Source of the DNA: CAYRWR01 sp964537555
GTDB lineage: Bacteria > Spirochaetota > Brevinematia > Brevinematales > CAYRWR01
Direction of reading: 5' to 3'
Assembly (NCBI GenBank): GCA_964537555.1
Contig: CAZIAD010000054.1
Location: 1-20,596, forward strand
Length of the DNA stretch: 20,596 nucleotides
Shown: positions 7,102-13,676 of the stretch, piece by piece
Layout: every line of letters starts with the position of its first letter
Numbering within the stretch: the stretch's first letter is position 1
Notes under the pieces: generated by a model
The model's database searches: none
Told to the model about the DNA's origin: nothing
The model's input: the letters and a program-made list of their open reading frames with translations, nothing else
Program-made: the position numbers and the translations under genes

Positions 7102-8022
7102 ATGAAAAAATTCGTACTGTCTGTTTTTTCTGTTGCTGTTTTATACCTTGGGGCCTGTACCGTCTTAACCCAGGAAGCATCTCAGGTAAATAGTACTGAA
7201 CAAGGGGAGGGTCTATCCGCCCATACAGAAGGATTGTCCCTGAGCCCTGCTCCTGTCAATAAAATCGACTGGTCAAAAGTAGGCTCCATTGTCCCTGTGA
7301 GCTGGCTTAAAGACCCGGTCCGTCTGATCGATGCAGTCCCTTATGTCTATTATTCTTCCGGGACCAGCTTCCGTATCCATGTGCGAAACCTGGGCAATGC
7401 AGCCAGCCGCTCAGTAGGTATCTGGTATAATGACGGAGGAAGCTGGAAGTATAAGGCCGCCAGTCTCAGCAAAGATAACGGAGTGTTTTCTACCTATCAG
7501 GCCAGCCTCAGTAAGACCAGCGTGGAATTTGTAGTGAAGTACGTCAATGACTACGGCACTTTCTGGGACAAATTAAGTGATACTCAGAATTACAAAGTAC
7601 AGGCTTACTCCTCCACTCCGGGCTGGACCCGGGGAGCTGTAGGCGGAAAGGTGGGCCTCATTTCAGCAGAAAATAAAAATTACAATTATTCCTACTATGG
7701 AGCATCCCTGACTACCTACCATATTACTGCCAAAATCGCAGTGGAAAACCTGGGACCCACCAAGAAAGTAGGCCTGCATATCTCCTTTGACGGGGGAGCT
7801 CACTGGTATGATTATGAGGGGGCCTACAGTTATACTTCCACTATGGGCGCAGACAGGGTGGAATACTGGAATGTGGCCATAGACTCGGAAAGGACCTATA
7901 CCGGTAAGGACATTAAGTTTGCGGTCTACTATAAAGACCTGGACCACAATACCCAGTACTGGGATAATAACTTTAGCTCAGACTACACCCTGGCTTTTGC
8001 CAGCGGATCAACTATTCAGTAA
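7102..8022 (+). CDS. Lipoprotein with two CBM21-like carbohydrate-binding modules
   Basis: A 306-aa exported lipoprotein. The signal peptide ends in the lipobox LGAC (C19) and is followed by a Ser/Glu-rich linker to about residue 60. Two beta-sandwich repeats follow, at about 77-168 and 194-298. Each has the CBM21 layout: an N-terminal NLG..K/RSVGxxxxDGGxW strand pair, a central VEFVVKY or IKFAVYY strand, and the closing signature FWDKLSDTQNY (154-164) or YWDNNFSSDY (286-295). CBM21 modules bind starch/glycogen-type alpha-glucans and also occur in glycogen-targeting phosphatase subunits. No catalytic domain is present, so a surface glucan-binding or adhesion role is inferred. A strong terminator follows, and an excellent AAGGAGG site sets the start. 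Confidence 0.78.
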   Translation: MKKFVLSVFSVAVLYLGACTVLTQEASQVNSTEQGEGLSAHTEGLSLSPAPVNKIDWSKVGSIVPVSWLKDPVRLIDAVPYVYYSSGTSFRIHVRNLGNAASRSVGIWYNDGGSWKYKAASLSKDNGVFSTYQASLSKTSVEFVVKYVNDYGTFWDKLSDTQNYKVQAYSSTPGWTRGAVGGKVGLISAENKNYNYSYYGASLTTYHITAKIAVENLGPTKKVGLHISFDGGAHWYDYEGAYSYTSTMGADRVEYWNVAIDSERTYTGKDIKFAVYYKDLDHNTQYWDNNFSSDYTLAFASGSTIQ

Positions 8023-8049
8023 AATACAATCCGCGCGTTGATACCTTGT

Positions 8050-8084
8050 AAACGTCTTTCGGGAAAACCGGAAGACGTTTTTTT
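8050..8084 (+). terminator. Intrinsic terminator after the CBM21-like gene
   Basis: A 13-bp stem AAACGTCTTTCGG / CCGGAAGACGTTT with a single G-T wobble and loop GAAAA is followed by a run of seven T (8078-8084). It ends the lipoprotein transcript and isolates the downstream regulator gene. Confidence 0.92.
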
Positions 8085-8141
8085 ATCCTGTTATTACCCT
8101 CATTTCTTCATGCTATCTTTTTATCCCGGGGCTCTATATGC

Positions 8142-8169
8142 TTGACATAGATAGAGAGTATCTTATAAT
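8142..8169 (+). promoter_or_regulatory. Near-consensus promoter of the membrane LuxR gene
   Basis: TTGACA (8142-8147) and TATAAT (8164-8169) are both perfect hexamers with a 16-bp spacer. A start near 8176 leaves a leader of about 22 nt. The ribosome site ahead of the ATG at 8198 is weak (GGAAG), so strong transcription is paired with modest translation. Confidence 0.85.
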
Positions 8170-8197
8170 ACCCTATATTTAATAAAATGGAAGTAAC

Positions 8198-9124
8198 ATG
8201 ATCCAGGAAGTAATATCGAAGACTCTTCTGATCTTTTATGTCTTATCTTTTGCAGCGGGATACCCGGCTATCATTCTTCTGGCTGTATATTTTGCCCGAC
8301 ATAAAAAAGTGATCATCCTGTATCTTTTATTGTATATGCTGGCCTTTTTAGTGGTCATACTGATACAGTCCTGGATGCTGTACTTTACCGACTCTATTAC
8401 GCCCGGCCTCAAAGATATACTGATCTTTATTATGAAATTAAGTATTTGCTCCCAGGCACTGACCGGGGCCTTGTTTGTATTTACAATATTAGAGAAGCGT
8501 ATAACAAGGGTGCACCTCGCTCTGTTTAGTATACCCCTCATCCTGGTCCTGCTTTTTGAGATCTCACACGGGATCATTCCGGGTAATTTTCTGGTGGAAC
8601 TGATCATACTTAAAGCCCTGACTTATTCCCTGGCTATCTATCTTTTTATTTTACTGGCCCTCAATAAAAAGAATATTGAGTATCCTGAATTAAAAGTCTA
8701 TGCCAATGGTATATTTATTATTCTAGGCCTGTCTATACCCCTGTGGATACTACGGGACATACTCTATCTGCACTTTTCAAATATCGGGAGCACTATTGGT
8801 ATTGCTCCCATCTACTTCATAAATATACTGAACATCATCTTTACTTTTAGGTTTATATCCCGGATAAAACGGGAACAAGTCCTCAGATTAACCGATGCAT
8901 TTAAGGTCACAGAATTTACCGAGAAAGAGAAAGAGATCATACGTTACCTGATGCGTTATTTATCCAACAAAGATATCGCTGATAAAGCTGGCATATCTCC
9001 CCAGACAGTGAAAAATCATCTCTATAATATCTACCGTAAAGCCGGGGTCCAGTCCCGTATGGAGTTTTTACAATGGATGAAACAGCAGGCCAGGCACGCG
9101 GCAGACATTCAGGCCACACCATAA
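8198..9124 (+). CDS. Seven-helix membrane LuxR-type transcriptional regulator
   Basis: A 308-aa one-component regulator anchored in the membrane. Residues 1-222 hold seven hydrophobic helices (about 8-32, 38-60, 72-96, 104-121, 130-153, 168-188, 200-220). A short basic linker (RIKREQ) leads to a C-terminal LuxR/GerE helix-turn-helix at about 238-294: the recognition helix region is SNKDIADKAGISPQTVKNHLYNIYRKAGVQSR. No receiver, kinase or known ligand domain is present, so the membrane part is the presumed sensor. It has its own strong promoter and sits between two lipoprotein genes whose promoters share an operator-like element, which makes them its likely targets by inference. Its stop is immediately followed by the upstream element of the RCC1-type gene. 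Confidence 0.88.
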   Translation: MIQEVISKTLLIFYVLSFAAGYPAIILLAVYFARHKKVIILYLLLYMLAFLVVILIQSWMLYFTDSITPGLKDILIFIMKLSICSQALTGALFVFTILEKRITRVHLALFSIPLILVLLFEISHGIIPGNFLVELIILKALTYSLAIYLFILLALNKKNIEYPELKVYANGIFIILGLSIPLWILRDILYLHFSNIGSTIGIAPIYFINILNIIFTFRFISRIKREQVLRLTDAFKVTEFTEKEKEIIRYLMRYLSNKDIADKAGISPQTVKNHLYNIYRKAGVQSRMEFLQWMKQQARHAADIQATP

Positions 9125-9137
9125 TGTCATAGACACC

Positions 9138-9163
9138 CCCTCCAGTACTAAAGTACTATTGCA
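9138..9163 (+). promoter_or_regulatory. Shared upstream element, copy 2
   Basis: Second copy of the 26-bp block at 6997-7022 (22 of 26 positions identical). Here the core is AGTACT-AA-AGTACT (9144-9157), two identical palindromic hexamers, again abutting the -35 box of the downstream promoter. Confidence 0.65.
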
Positions 9164-9187
9164 TACTCTCTGTGTTTTGAATAAAAT
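9159..9187 (+). promoter_or_regulatory. Promoter of the RCC1-propeller lipoprotein gene
   Basis: TTGCAT (9159-9164) and TAAAAT (9182-9187) are spaced exactly 17 bp apart, the same geometry relative to the shared element as the promoter at 7018. The start is expected near 9194, about 44 nt ahead of the ATG at 9238. Confidence 0.65.
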
Positions 9188-9237
9188 AACTACATTCAAA
9201 ATGATGAAAAATAATGTAAAAACAGGGAGAATGAAAA

Positions 9238-10362
9238 ATGTCATTAAAAACAGGAAATCCAATGCAATCGTCAATCCTCTTTTTAAGCCTTCTGCTGAGT
9301 ACGGGACTGGGTGTGGGGTGCAGCCCCTCACTGGAGTCTTCAAATGAAGCCGTTATCCTAAAAGTAGCTCCTGCCCGAAATCATAGCCTGCTATTAAAGA
9401 GTGACGGCAGGTTATGGGCCAGTGGACAAAACGATATCGGTCAGTTCGGGAATGGAGATGACAGCAATCAAAGCAACTGGATAGAAGTGCTGTCCGATGT
9501 AAAAAATATTGCCTCAGGATACAAACATAGCCTGGCCATTAAGAATGACGGTAGCCTCTGGGCCAGCGGATATAACGCGAACGCTGAACTGGGAAGCGGA
9601 GACCGCAATGCCATCAGTAACTGGTCCCTAGTGCTGACCGGAGTGAGTGATATTGCAGCTGGCTATATGCATAGCCTGGCCCTGAAAGAAGATGGCACCC
9701 TGTGGGCTACCGGATACAACGGCGGAGGCCAACTGGGAAGTGGAGATACCAGTGATTCAGTGATCTGGATACAGGTCCTTAGTGATGTCAAAGCTATCGC
9801 AGCCGGACAGTATCATAGCCTGGCTCTAAAAAATGACGATACCCTGTATGCGGCCGGGTATAATGAATTCGGACAGCTGGGTACCGGAAATGGCAAAGAC
9901 AGGAGCAACTGGACCCAGGTATTGAACGCGGTCAAGAGCATAGACTGCGGAGCCTACTATAGCATGGCCCTGAAAATCGACGGTACAGTATGGGCCTGCG
10001 GCAGAAATGAAAACGGACAACTGGGAAAAGGCGATAATAGCGATACTTCCAACTGGACTCAGGTACTGCAGGGTATTAAAGAAATCTCTGTAGGAGCCAG
10101 CCACAGCTTCGCCCTGAAGGCAGACGGTACCCTGTGGGCTACCGGCCTCAACGATGTAGGTGAACTGGGAGCAGGAAACACATTCACTACCAATACCTGG
10201 ATCGGGACTGCTACCGGTATCCGGAATATCTATGCTAATTTCTATCATGCCTTCGCGGTGAAAAATGACGGCACGCTGTGGGCTACGGGCTATAACCTGG
10301 ATGGCCAGTTAGGGTGCGGCAATACCATCAATGCCAGCAACTGGGTCCTGGTGATGCCATGA
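9238..10362 (+). CDS. RCC1-repeat seven-bladed beta-propeller lipoprotein
   Basis: A 374-aa exported protein. A hydrophobic signal (residues 9-27) ends in LGVGC (C28), a relaxed spirochaete-style lipobox. From residue 42 to the end there are seven tandem repeats of exactly 48 residues (the last is 45), with consensus IAAGxxHSLALKxDGTLWATGYNxxGQLGxGDxxxxSNWxxVLxxVK split across blades: the RCC1/regulator-of-chromosome-condensation propeller. Seven blades make a closed ring. Bacterial secreted RCC1 proteins are mostly of unknown binding partner. The ATG at 9238 has GGGAG 9 nt upstream; an in-frame ATG at 9262 is the alternative. The gene shares its promoter element with the CBM21-like lipoprotein gene. 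No clear terminator follows before the convergent gene at 10475. Confidence 0.88.
   Translation: MSLKTGNPMQSSILFLSLLLSTGLGVGCSPSLESSNEAVILKVAPARNHSLLLKSDGRLWASGQNDIGQFGNGDDSNQSNWIEVLSDVKNIASGYKHSLAIKNDGSLWASGYNANAELGSGDRNAISNWSLVLTGVSDIAAGYMHSLALKEDGTLWATGYNGGGQLGSGDTSDSVIWIQVLSDVKAIAAGQYHSLALKNDDTLYAAGYNEFGQLGTGNGKDRSNWTQVLNAVKSIDCGAYYSMALKIDGTVWACGRNENGQLGKGDNSDTSNWTQVLQGIKEISVGASHSFALKADGTLWATGLNDVGELGAGNTFTTNTWIGTATGIRNIYANFYHAFAVKNDGTLWATGYNLDGQLGCGNTINASNWVLVMP
9361..10359 (+). repeat. Seven tandem 144-bp coding repeats (RCC1 blades)
   Basis: The coding repeats are in strict 144-bp register (48 codons) with no insertions between blades; the last copy is 135 bp. Recurrent stretches such as CATAGCCTGGC and GGCACCCTGTGGGC show that DNA similarity is still visible. 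Confidence 0.85.
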
Positions 10363-10474
10363 GCTCAGGTACAACATCTATAGAGATAGGCACGAGTAAA
10401 TAAAGCTAACACCGGTACTTATGATCTCACCGTTTTCTAAATTGTATCACCTGGTGCAGTTAGAATCATTTACT

Positions 10475-10828
10475 CTAGTGATGATTACACTGGCACACAT
10501 GCCCCGTGCTGACCAGCCGGGCCGTCACAAAGGCCTGCACCAGCTCCTCCACGGGTAAGAGAGGTGCTCCACTAACCACCTGTACCCCTTTGCTGAGAAA
10601 GATATCACGGGCCTGGGCACTGATACAGCCCGCAATAAGGGTGTCCACACCCTGCTCACTCATCCACTGGGGTATGACTCCCGGCTCGTGGGGGGGAGAT
10701 GATTCTTCAGCCACTGACAACACCTGATCACCCTGTACCTGGAAAAGACGGAAATGGGTAGCTTGACTAAAATGCTCACTGAGCTGGCCATTTTCCAGAG
10801 GAATGGCTATTTTTATAGAATCAGACAT
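10475..10828 (-). CDS. NifX/NafY-like dinitrogenase iron-molybdenum cofactor family protein
   Basis: A 117-aa protein of the Nitro_FeMo-Co family (MTH1175/NifX-like ribonuclease-H-fold). Seen: the opening strand IKIAIPLENGQLSEHFSQATHF, the central PQWMSEQGVDTLIAGCISAQARDIFLSKGVQVV (about residues 53-85) and the Cys/His tail HVCQCNHH. Stand-alone members occur widely in anaerobes without nitrogenase and are thought to bind or deliver Fe-S or metal clusters; that role is family knowledge, not seen here. No nif gene is in the window. The start at 10828 has AGGAG 6 nt upstream. A CATACT/AGTATG inverted repeat lies just ahead of the ribosome site. Confidence 0.88.
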   Translation of the reverse strand: MSDSIKIAIPLENGQLSEHFSQATHFRLFQVQGDQVLSVAEESSPPHEPGVIPQWMSEQGVDTLIAGCISAQARDIFLSKGVQVVSGAPLLPVEELVQAFVTARLVSTGHVCQCNHH

Positions 10829-10842
10829 GTTAAACTCCTATT

Positions 10843-10859
10843 CATACTTATTTAGTATG
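10843..10859. promoter_or_regulatory. Inverted repeat ahead of the NifX-like gene
   Basis: Perfect 6-bp arms CATACT and AGTATG, 5 bp apart, sit 15 bp upstream of the start at 10828, between a possible promoter (TTTACA-17-TAAGCT, minus strand) and the ribosome site. It could be an operator or a 5' leader hairpin. Confidence 0.4.
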
Positions 10860-10913
10860 TTTTAGCTTATCATATCCGAATGACTATGTAAAATTTATGT
10901 GATATTATTATTT

Positions 10914-12290
10914 TCAGATATCCAGGCAGATCAGGCAGATATCATCATCAAAGAAATCAGCCCCCCTGAACCGGACCAGCTCCTCCATGAGCCTGTCTAT
11001 CAGGGCCTGGCTGGACATATCCTGATGCGCCAGGAGGACTTCCTCCAGCATCATCTCTTCAAAATCATGGATATGCTCACTGGACAGAGTCTGTTTTTCA
11101 TTCTGATTGACGGCCTCCAGAAAACCATCGGTGAACATGAGCAGTTTAGTGCCTTTTTCCAGAATCACCCGGTTATTTGTGATCTTCTTGTCCAGGGACT
11201 GTATCATACTGTCATCAAACAGAGCCAGGGGATAGCCTTTGCCAGGCATGATGAGGGAGATGATAAAATCCGAGGATATGATGAGAGGGGAGGGATGCCC
11301 CGCATTGGCATAGACAAACTCCCTGGTCTTTTTATTATAAACCCCATAAAAAGCCGTGACAAAATGATTGGCCGTAATATCCTTTAAGGCCTGATTGAGG
11401 TGATTGAGCATTGCGGCTGGGTCTTTTTGTACCTCATCCAGCTGCATGATATGGCTCTTGATCATAGAGGTAATAAAGGCCGCCGGGACACCATGGCCGG
11501 AAACATCACTCAGGAATATACCCAGTTCATCCTCAGACAGTTCAATAAAATCAAAGAAATCTCCCCCCACCATTTCCATGGGCTTATAGTAGAATCCGAT
11601 ATTGCTATGATCATGGATCAGGGGAATGAGCTGATTCTGGATCTTCTGAGCCATTTCCAGTTCCCGGCTCATCTCCTGGTTCTTCTTACTGAGGAGTTCG
11701 GCCTGGTCTTCTGTCTTTTTACGTTCCCGCCGATAATTGGTCAGTATCTGGGCAGTCCCTACCCCCAGTATGCCCATCACGATGATAAATGTAGAGGCCA
11801 GGTCGAAATACCTGACCTGGGGGCTTTCATAGGAAATATCGATTTCGGGGTGCAGGTATTCCAGATAGAGCATGAAGAGGGGTACGGCCATAGTCCAGAT
11901 CACCGCTATCACCCTTGAAGTGCCATTGGTGATCACTACAAAAAAGAACATCATCACCATGAATAGTAAGAGACTGGCACCCCATGATCCCCCGTTGTAA
12001 AACCAGATAGCCGCAATCAGGATGGTGGATGTCAGGATGAGGGGCCACACCAGGGGCTTGAATATTTTTTTGATCCGGGATAGTATATAATAGGTGGTGA
12101 GCAGGACCATTCCCACAGCAGCCAGGATGACAGTCATAGGATCCAGTTTAAGTACTAAATTCTGTATTACGGATAGGACACCAAAAATACTGCATAAAAA
12201 TGACAGTGTATTAAATATACGTTGTTCCAATGAATACTTGAGATGATCACCTGCTATCAGTGTTACCAGACTATGAAGATCCTTCTTCAT
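10914..12290 (-). CDS. Membrane PP2C/SpoIIE-family serine phosphatase (RsbU-like)
   Basis: A 458-aa protein with about six transmembrane helices (residues 25-185), a coiled-coil linker (about 187-222) and a SpoIIE/PP2C phosphatase domain (about 225-458). Metal-binding motifs are all present: VGGDFFDF (D244), LSDVSGHGVPAAF (D262), NAGHPSPL, LMFTDGFLEA (D388) and the final FFDDDICLICLDI. Such proteins dephosphorylate anti-sigma-factor antagonists (STAS proteins) in partner-switching pathways. No STAS or HPK-like partner is in the window, so the output is unknown. There is no HAMP or PAS domain; the membrane region is the presumed sensor. The ATG at 12290 follows AGGAG. The 206 bp upstream (12291-12496) hold a TATAAT near 12365 without a good -35 box. 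Confidence 0.9.
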   Translation of the reverse strand: MKKDLHSLVTLIAGDHLKYSLEQRIFNTLSFLCSIFGVLSVIQNLVLKLDPMTVILAAVGMVLLTTYYILSRIKKIFKPLVWPLILTSTILIAAIWFYNGGSWGASLLLFMVMMFFFVVITNGTSRVIAVIWTMAVPLFMLYLEYLHPEIDISYESPQVRYFDLASTFIIVMGILGVGTAQILTNYRRERKKTEDQAELLSKKNQEMSRELEMAQKIQNQLIPLIHDHSNIGFYYKPMEMVGGDFFDFIELSEDELGIFLSDVSGHGVPAAFITSMIKSHIMQLDEVQKDPAAMLNHLNQALKDITANHFVTAFYGVYNKKTREFVYANAGHPSPLIISSDFIISLIMPGKGYPLALFDDSMIQSLDKKITNNRVILEKGTKLLMFTDGFLEAVNQNEKQTLSSEHIHDFEEMMLEEVLLAHQDMSSQALIDRLMEELVRFRGADFFDDDICLICLDI

Positions 12291-12496
12291 CCCCGCTCCT
12301 GTTTCCCGTCTTGACAGAGCTTATTGTAGCTATATTCAGGATAAAAAGCTAGTGTTTATATCAATTATAAGCCTTTTTGTTAGATGCTTATGCACCGGAG
12401 CCCAGGGGCATGCAGCCAATACCGGTAAAATCTAAAATAAAGTACTTTTTTTAAGTTTTAGAATTTGTATTCAGTTATGACAGGTATATGAAGTAA

Positions 12497-12895
12497 TCAA
12501 GTATTCCTTGAGATGATTCTCTCCAGAAAAACCTCCGCCACCGTATAAAACTGTTTAGCAGTTTTGTAGACTGACAAGGCGATTTCTTCGTTATAGGTAT
12601 GCATGGTCAGATTTCGTTGATCCCTAAATACAAACCAGTCCTCAGGATTATCTATCAGCCCTTTTACGGCTCCTTCACGGAACAACTCACGGAAAGACAT
12701 CTCCTCCACCTCACCGGGGCTGGGACTATCCAGGCGAAGGCGCCTCTTCAACATTTTCCAGGATATCTCATAACAATACTCAAATCTCTGAATAACTGAA
12801 TCCCTCACTTCCAGGTCATCAGGCTCTTTTTGAGACCGGTCAATAGCCTTTTTTAGACTGGCCAAAGCTTTTTGCAATACACTCAGATCAAGCAT
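12497..12895 (-). CDS. HEPN toxin of a MNT-HEPN pair (HepT/HI0074-like)
   Basis: A 132-aa all-alpha protein of the nucleotidyltransferase-substrate-binding (HI0074) branch of HEPN. The catalytic RX4HXY motif is intact as RNLTMHTY (R94, H99, Y101), which in HepT toxins supports RNase activity and is the site where the partner MNT modifies a tyrosine. The start at 12895 overlaps the end of the MNT gene by 8 nt, with AGAGGAAATC as ribosome site inside that gene. The order, antitoxin first then toxin, is usual for this type. HI0074-type proteins have also been described as substrate binders, so toxicity is inferred. Confidence 0.87.
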   Translation of the reverse strand: MLDLSVLQKALASLKKAIDRSQKEPDDLEVRDSVIQRFEYCYEISWKMLKRRLRLDSPSPGEVEEMSFRELFREGAVKGLIDNPEDWFVFRDQRNLTMHTYNEEIALSVYKTAKQFYTVAEVFLERIISRNT

Positions 12896-13190
12896 GATTT
12901 CCTCTCAGCAGGACTTCATGAGCCAGATTCACAGAGTTCTGCATACTGCAGTTTAAATCCAGCCAGCGCATTACATCTACCCGTACAGGCAGATCAGACT
13001 CGGACAGATCCATTCGTAAAAGAGCCATAGTACGGTCGTCTACCTCATCCATGATAACCAGATCCAGATCAGAAAAACGTCTGGCATTTCCATTCACCCT
13101 GGAGCCGAAAGCCCATACTTCATGATCAGGAATATAGTGAGTCAGTATTGAGTTTATCAAAAGAAGCTTGTTTTTCTCCATATCAATCAT
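12888..13190 (-). CDS. MNT-type nucleotidyltransferase antitoxin (HI0073-like)
   Basis: A 100-aa minimal nucleotidyltransferase. The GSX10DXD signature is complete (G29-S30, D41, D43 in SDLDLVI), and a third carboxylate sits in RVDVMRW (D72), so the active site looks functional. In MNT-HEPN modules it neutralises the HEPN partner by adenylylating or oligo-AMPylating it. The start at 13190 is chosen over an ATG three codons later since AAGGA upstream is already rather distant (about 12 nt). A very strong promoter lies just upstream, directly after the rnf terminator. Confidence 0.88.
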   Translation of the reverse strand: MIDMEKNKLLLINSILTHYIPDHEVWAFGSRVNGNARRFSDLDLVIMDEVDDRTMALLRMDLSESDLPVRVDVMRWLDLNCSMQNSVNLAHEVLLRGNHA

Positions 13191-13222
13191 ATTATTGGTT
13201 TTTCCTTCTTAAAACTACACTC

Positions 13223-13251
13223 ATTATATTTACTCCCCCTTTTTTTATCAA
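13223..13251 (-). promoter_or_regulatory. Promoter of the MNT-HEPN pair
   Basis: On the minus strand, TTGATA (13251-13246) and TATAAT (13228-13223) are spaced exactly 17 bp apart, with start expected near 13216. The spacer is an A-run followed by GGGGG, an unusual composition. Confidence 0.8.
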
Positions 13252-13298
13252 GGCATAGGCAGATAGATCTATATCATTATTTTTAGAAATAATTAAAA

Positions 13299-13324
13299 AA
13301 AGCTGCCTCAATTGAGACAGCTTT
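13299..13324 (-). terminator. Intrinsic terminator of the rnf operon
   Basis: AAAGCTG-C-CTCAA / TTGAG-A-CAGCTTT forms a stem with one mismatch. It is flanked by a T-run in the minus-strand direction and also by T-rich sequence on the plus strand (13321-13332), so it could act both ways. It lies 31 bp past the rnfB stop, which shows that the operon ends there. Confidence 0.85.
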
Positions 13325-13354
13325 CTTTTTTTATTTTAAAACAGTGCCCTGCTT

Positions 13355-13666
13355 CTACGCCTCAGCCGTCTCTCCAGCCGGAGCATTAGCCAGGATCTCC
13401 TTGATAGCATTGGTCACATCGGCGCCGCCCGGTTTACACTTGGAGGGCAGCTCTCCCTTTTCCACAATGGCCTCAGCGTAGTTGACACATCCGGGGTAGC
13501 CGCAGGCGCCGCAGTTATAGGCGGGCAGGGCTGCATCGATAGCCTTGACCCGGGGATCGACTTTTACCTCAAATACCTTGGCAAAGATAGCGATCAGTAT
13601 CCCCATTAGGAGGCTGATAGACAACATCACCAGTACCGCTCTTATTACTATTATCCATTCCTGCAT
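13355..13666 (-). CDS. rnfB: Short RnfB: membrane anchor and one Fe-S motif only
   Basis: Last gene of the rnf operon, encoding just 103 aa. Residues 5-30 are a transmembrane helix, and residues 50-80 carry the RnfB-type cluster motif NCGACGYPGC plus a distal Cys (C52, C55, C60, C77), the 4Fe-4S Fes domain. A short Ala-rich tail then ends in a stop. Typical RnfB continues with at least two ferredoxin 4Fe-4S motifs (about 190 aa in gamma-proteobacteria, longer in clostridia). No continuation exists in any frame, because a terminator follows 31 bp later, so this is not a recent frameshift. Spacing (10 bp after rnfA) and an AAGGAG ribosome site are normal. Electron entry from ferredoxin would then need another protein or route. 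Confidence 0.88.
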   Translation of the reverse strand: MQEWIIVIRAVLVMLSISLLMGILIAIFAKVFEVKVDPRVKAIDAALPAYNCGACGYPGCVNYAEAIVEKGELPSKCKPGGADVTNAIKEILANAPAGETAEA

Positions 13667-13676
13667 GATTTACTCC

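Noticed and set aside
12430..12450. AAAGTACTTT near 12440 as a third copy of the shared lipoprotein promoter element
   Set aside because: Only the short AAAGTACT core matches; the second hexamer and the attached -35 and -10 boxes are missing.
13355..13666. rnfB as a pseudogene
   Set aside because: No remnant of the ferredoxin part exists before the terminator, and ribosome site, spacing and Fe-S motif are intact, so a natural short form is more likely.
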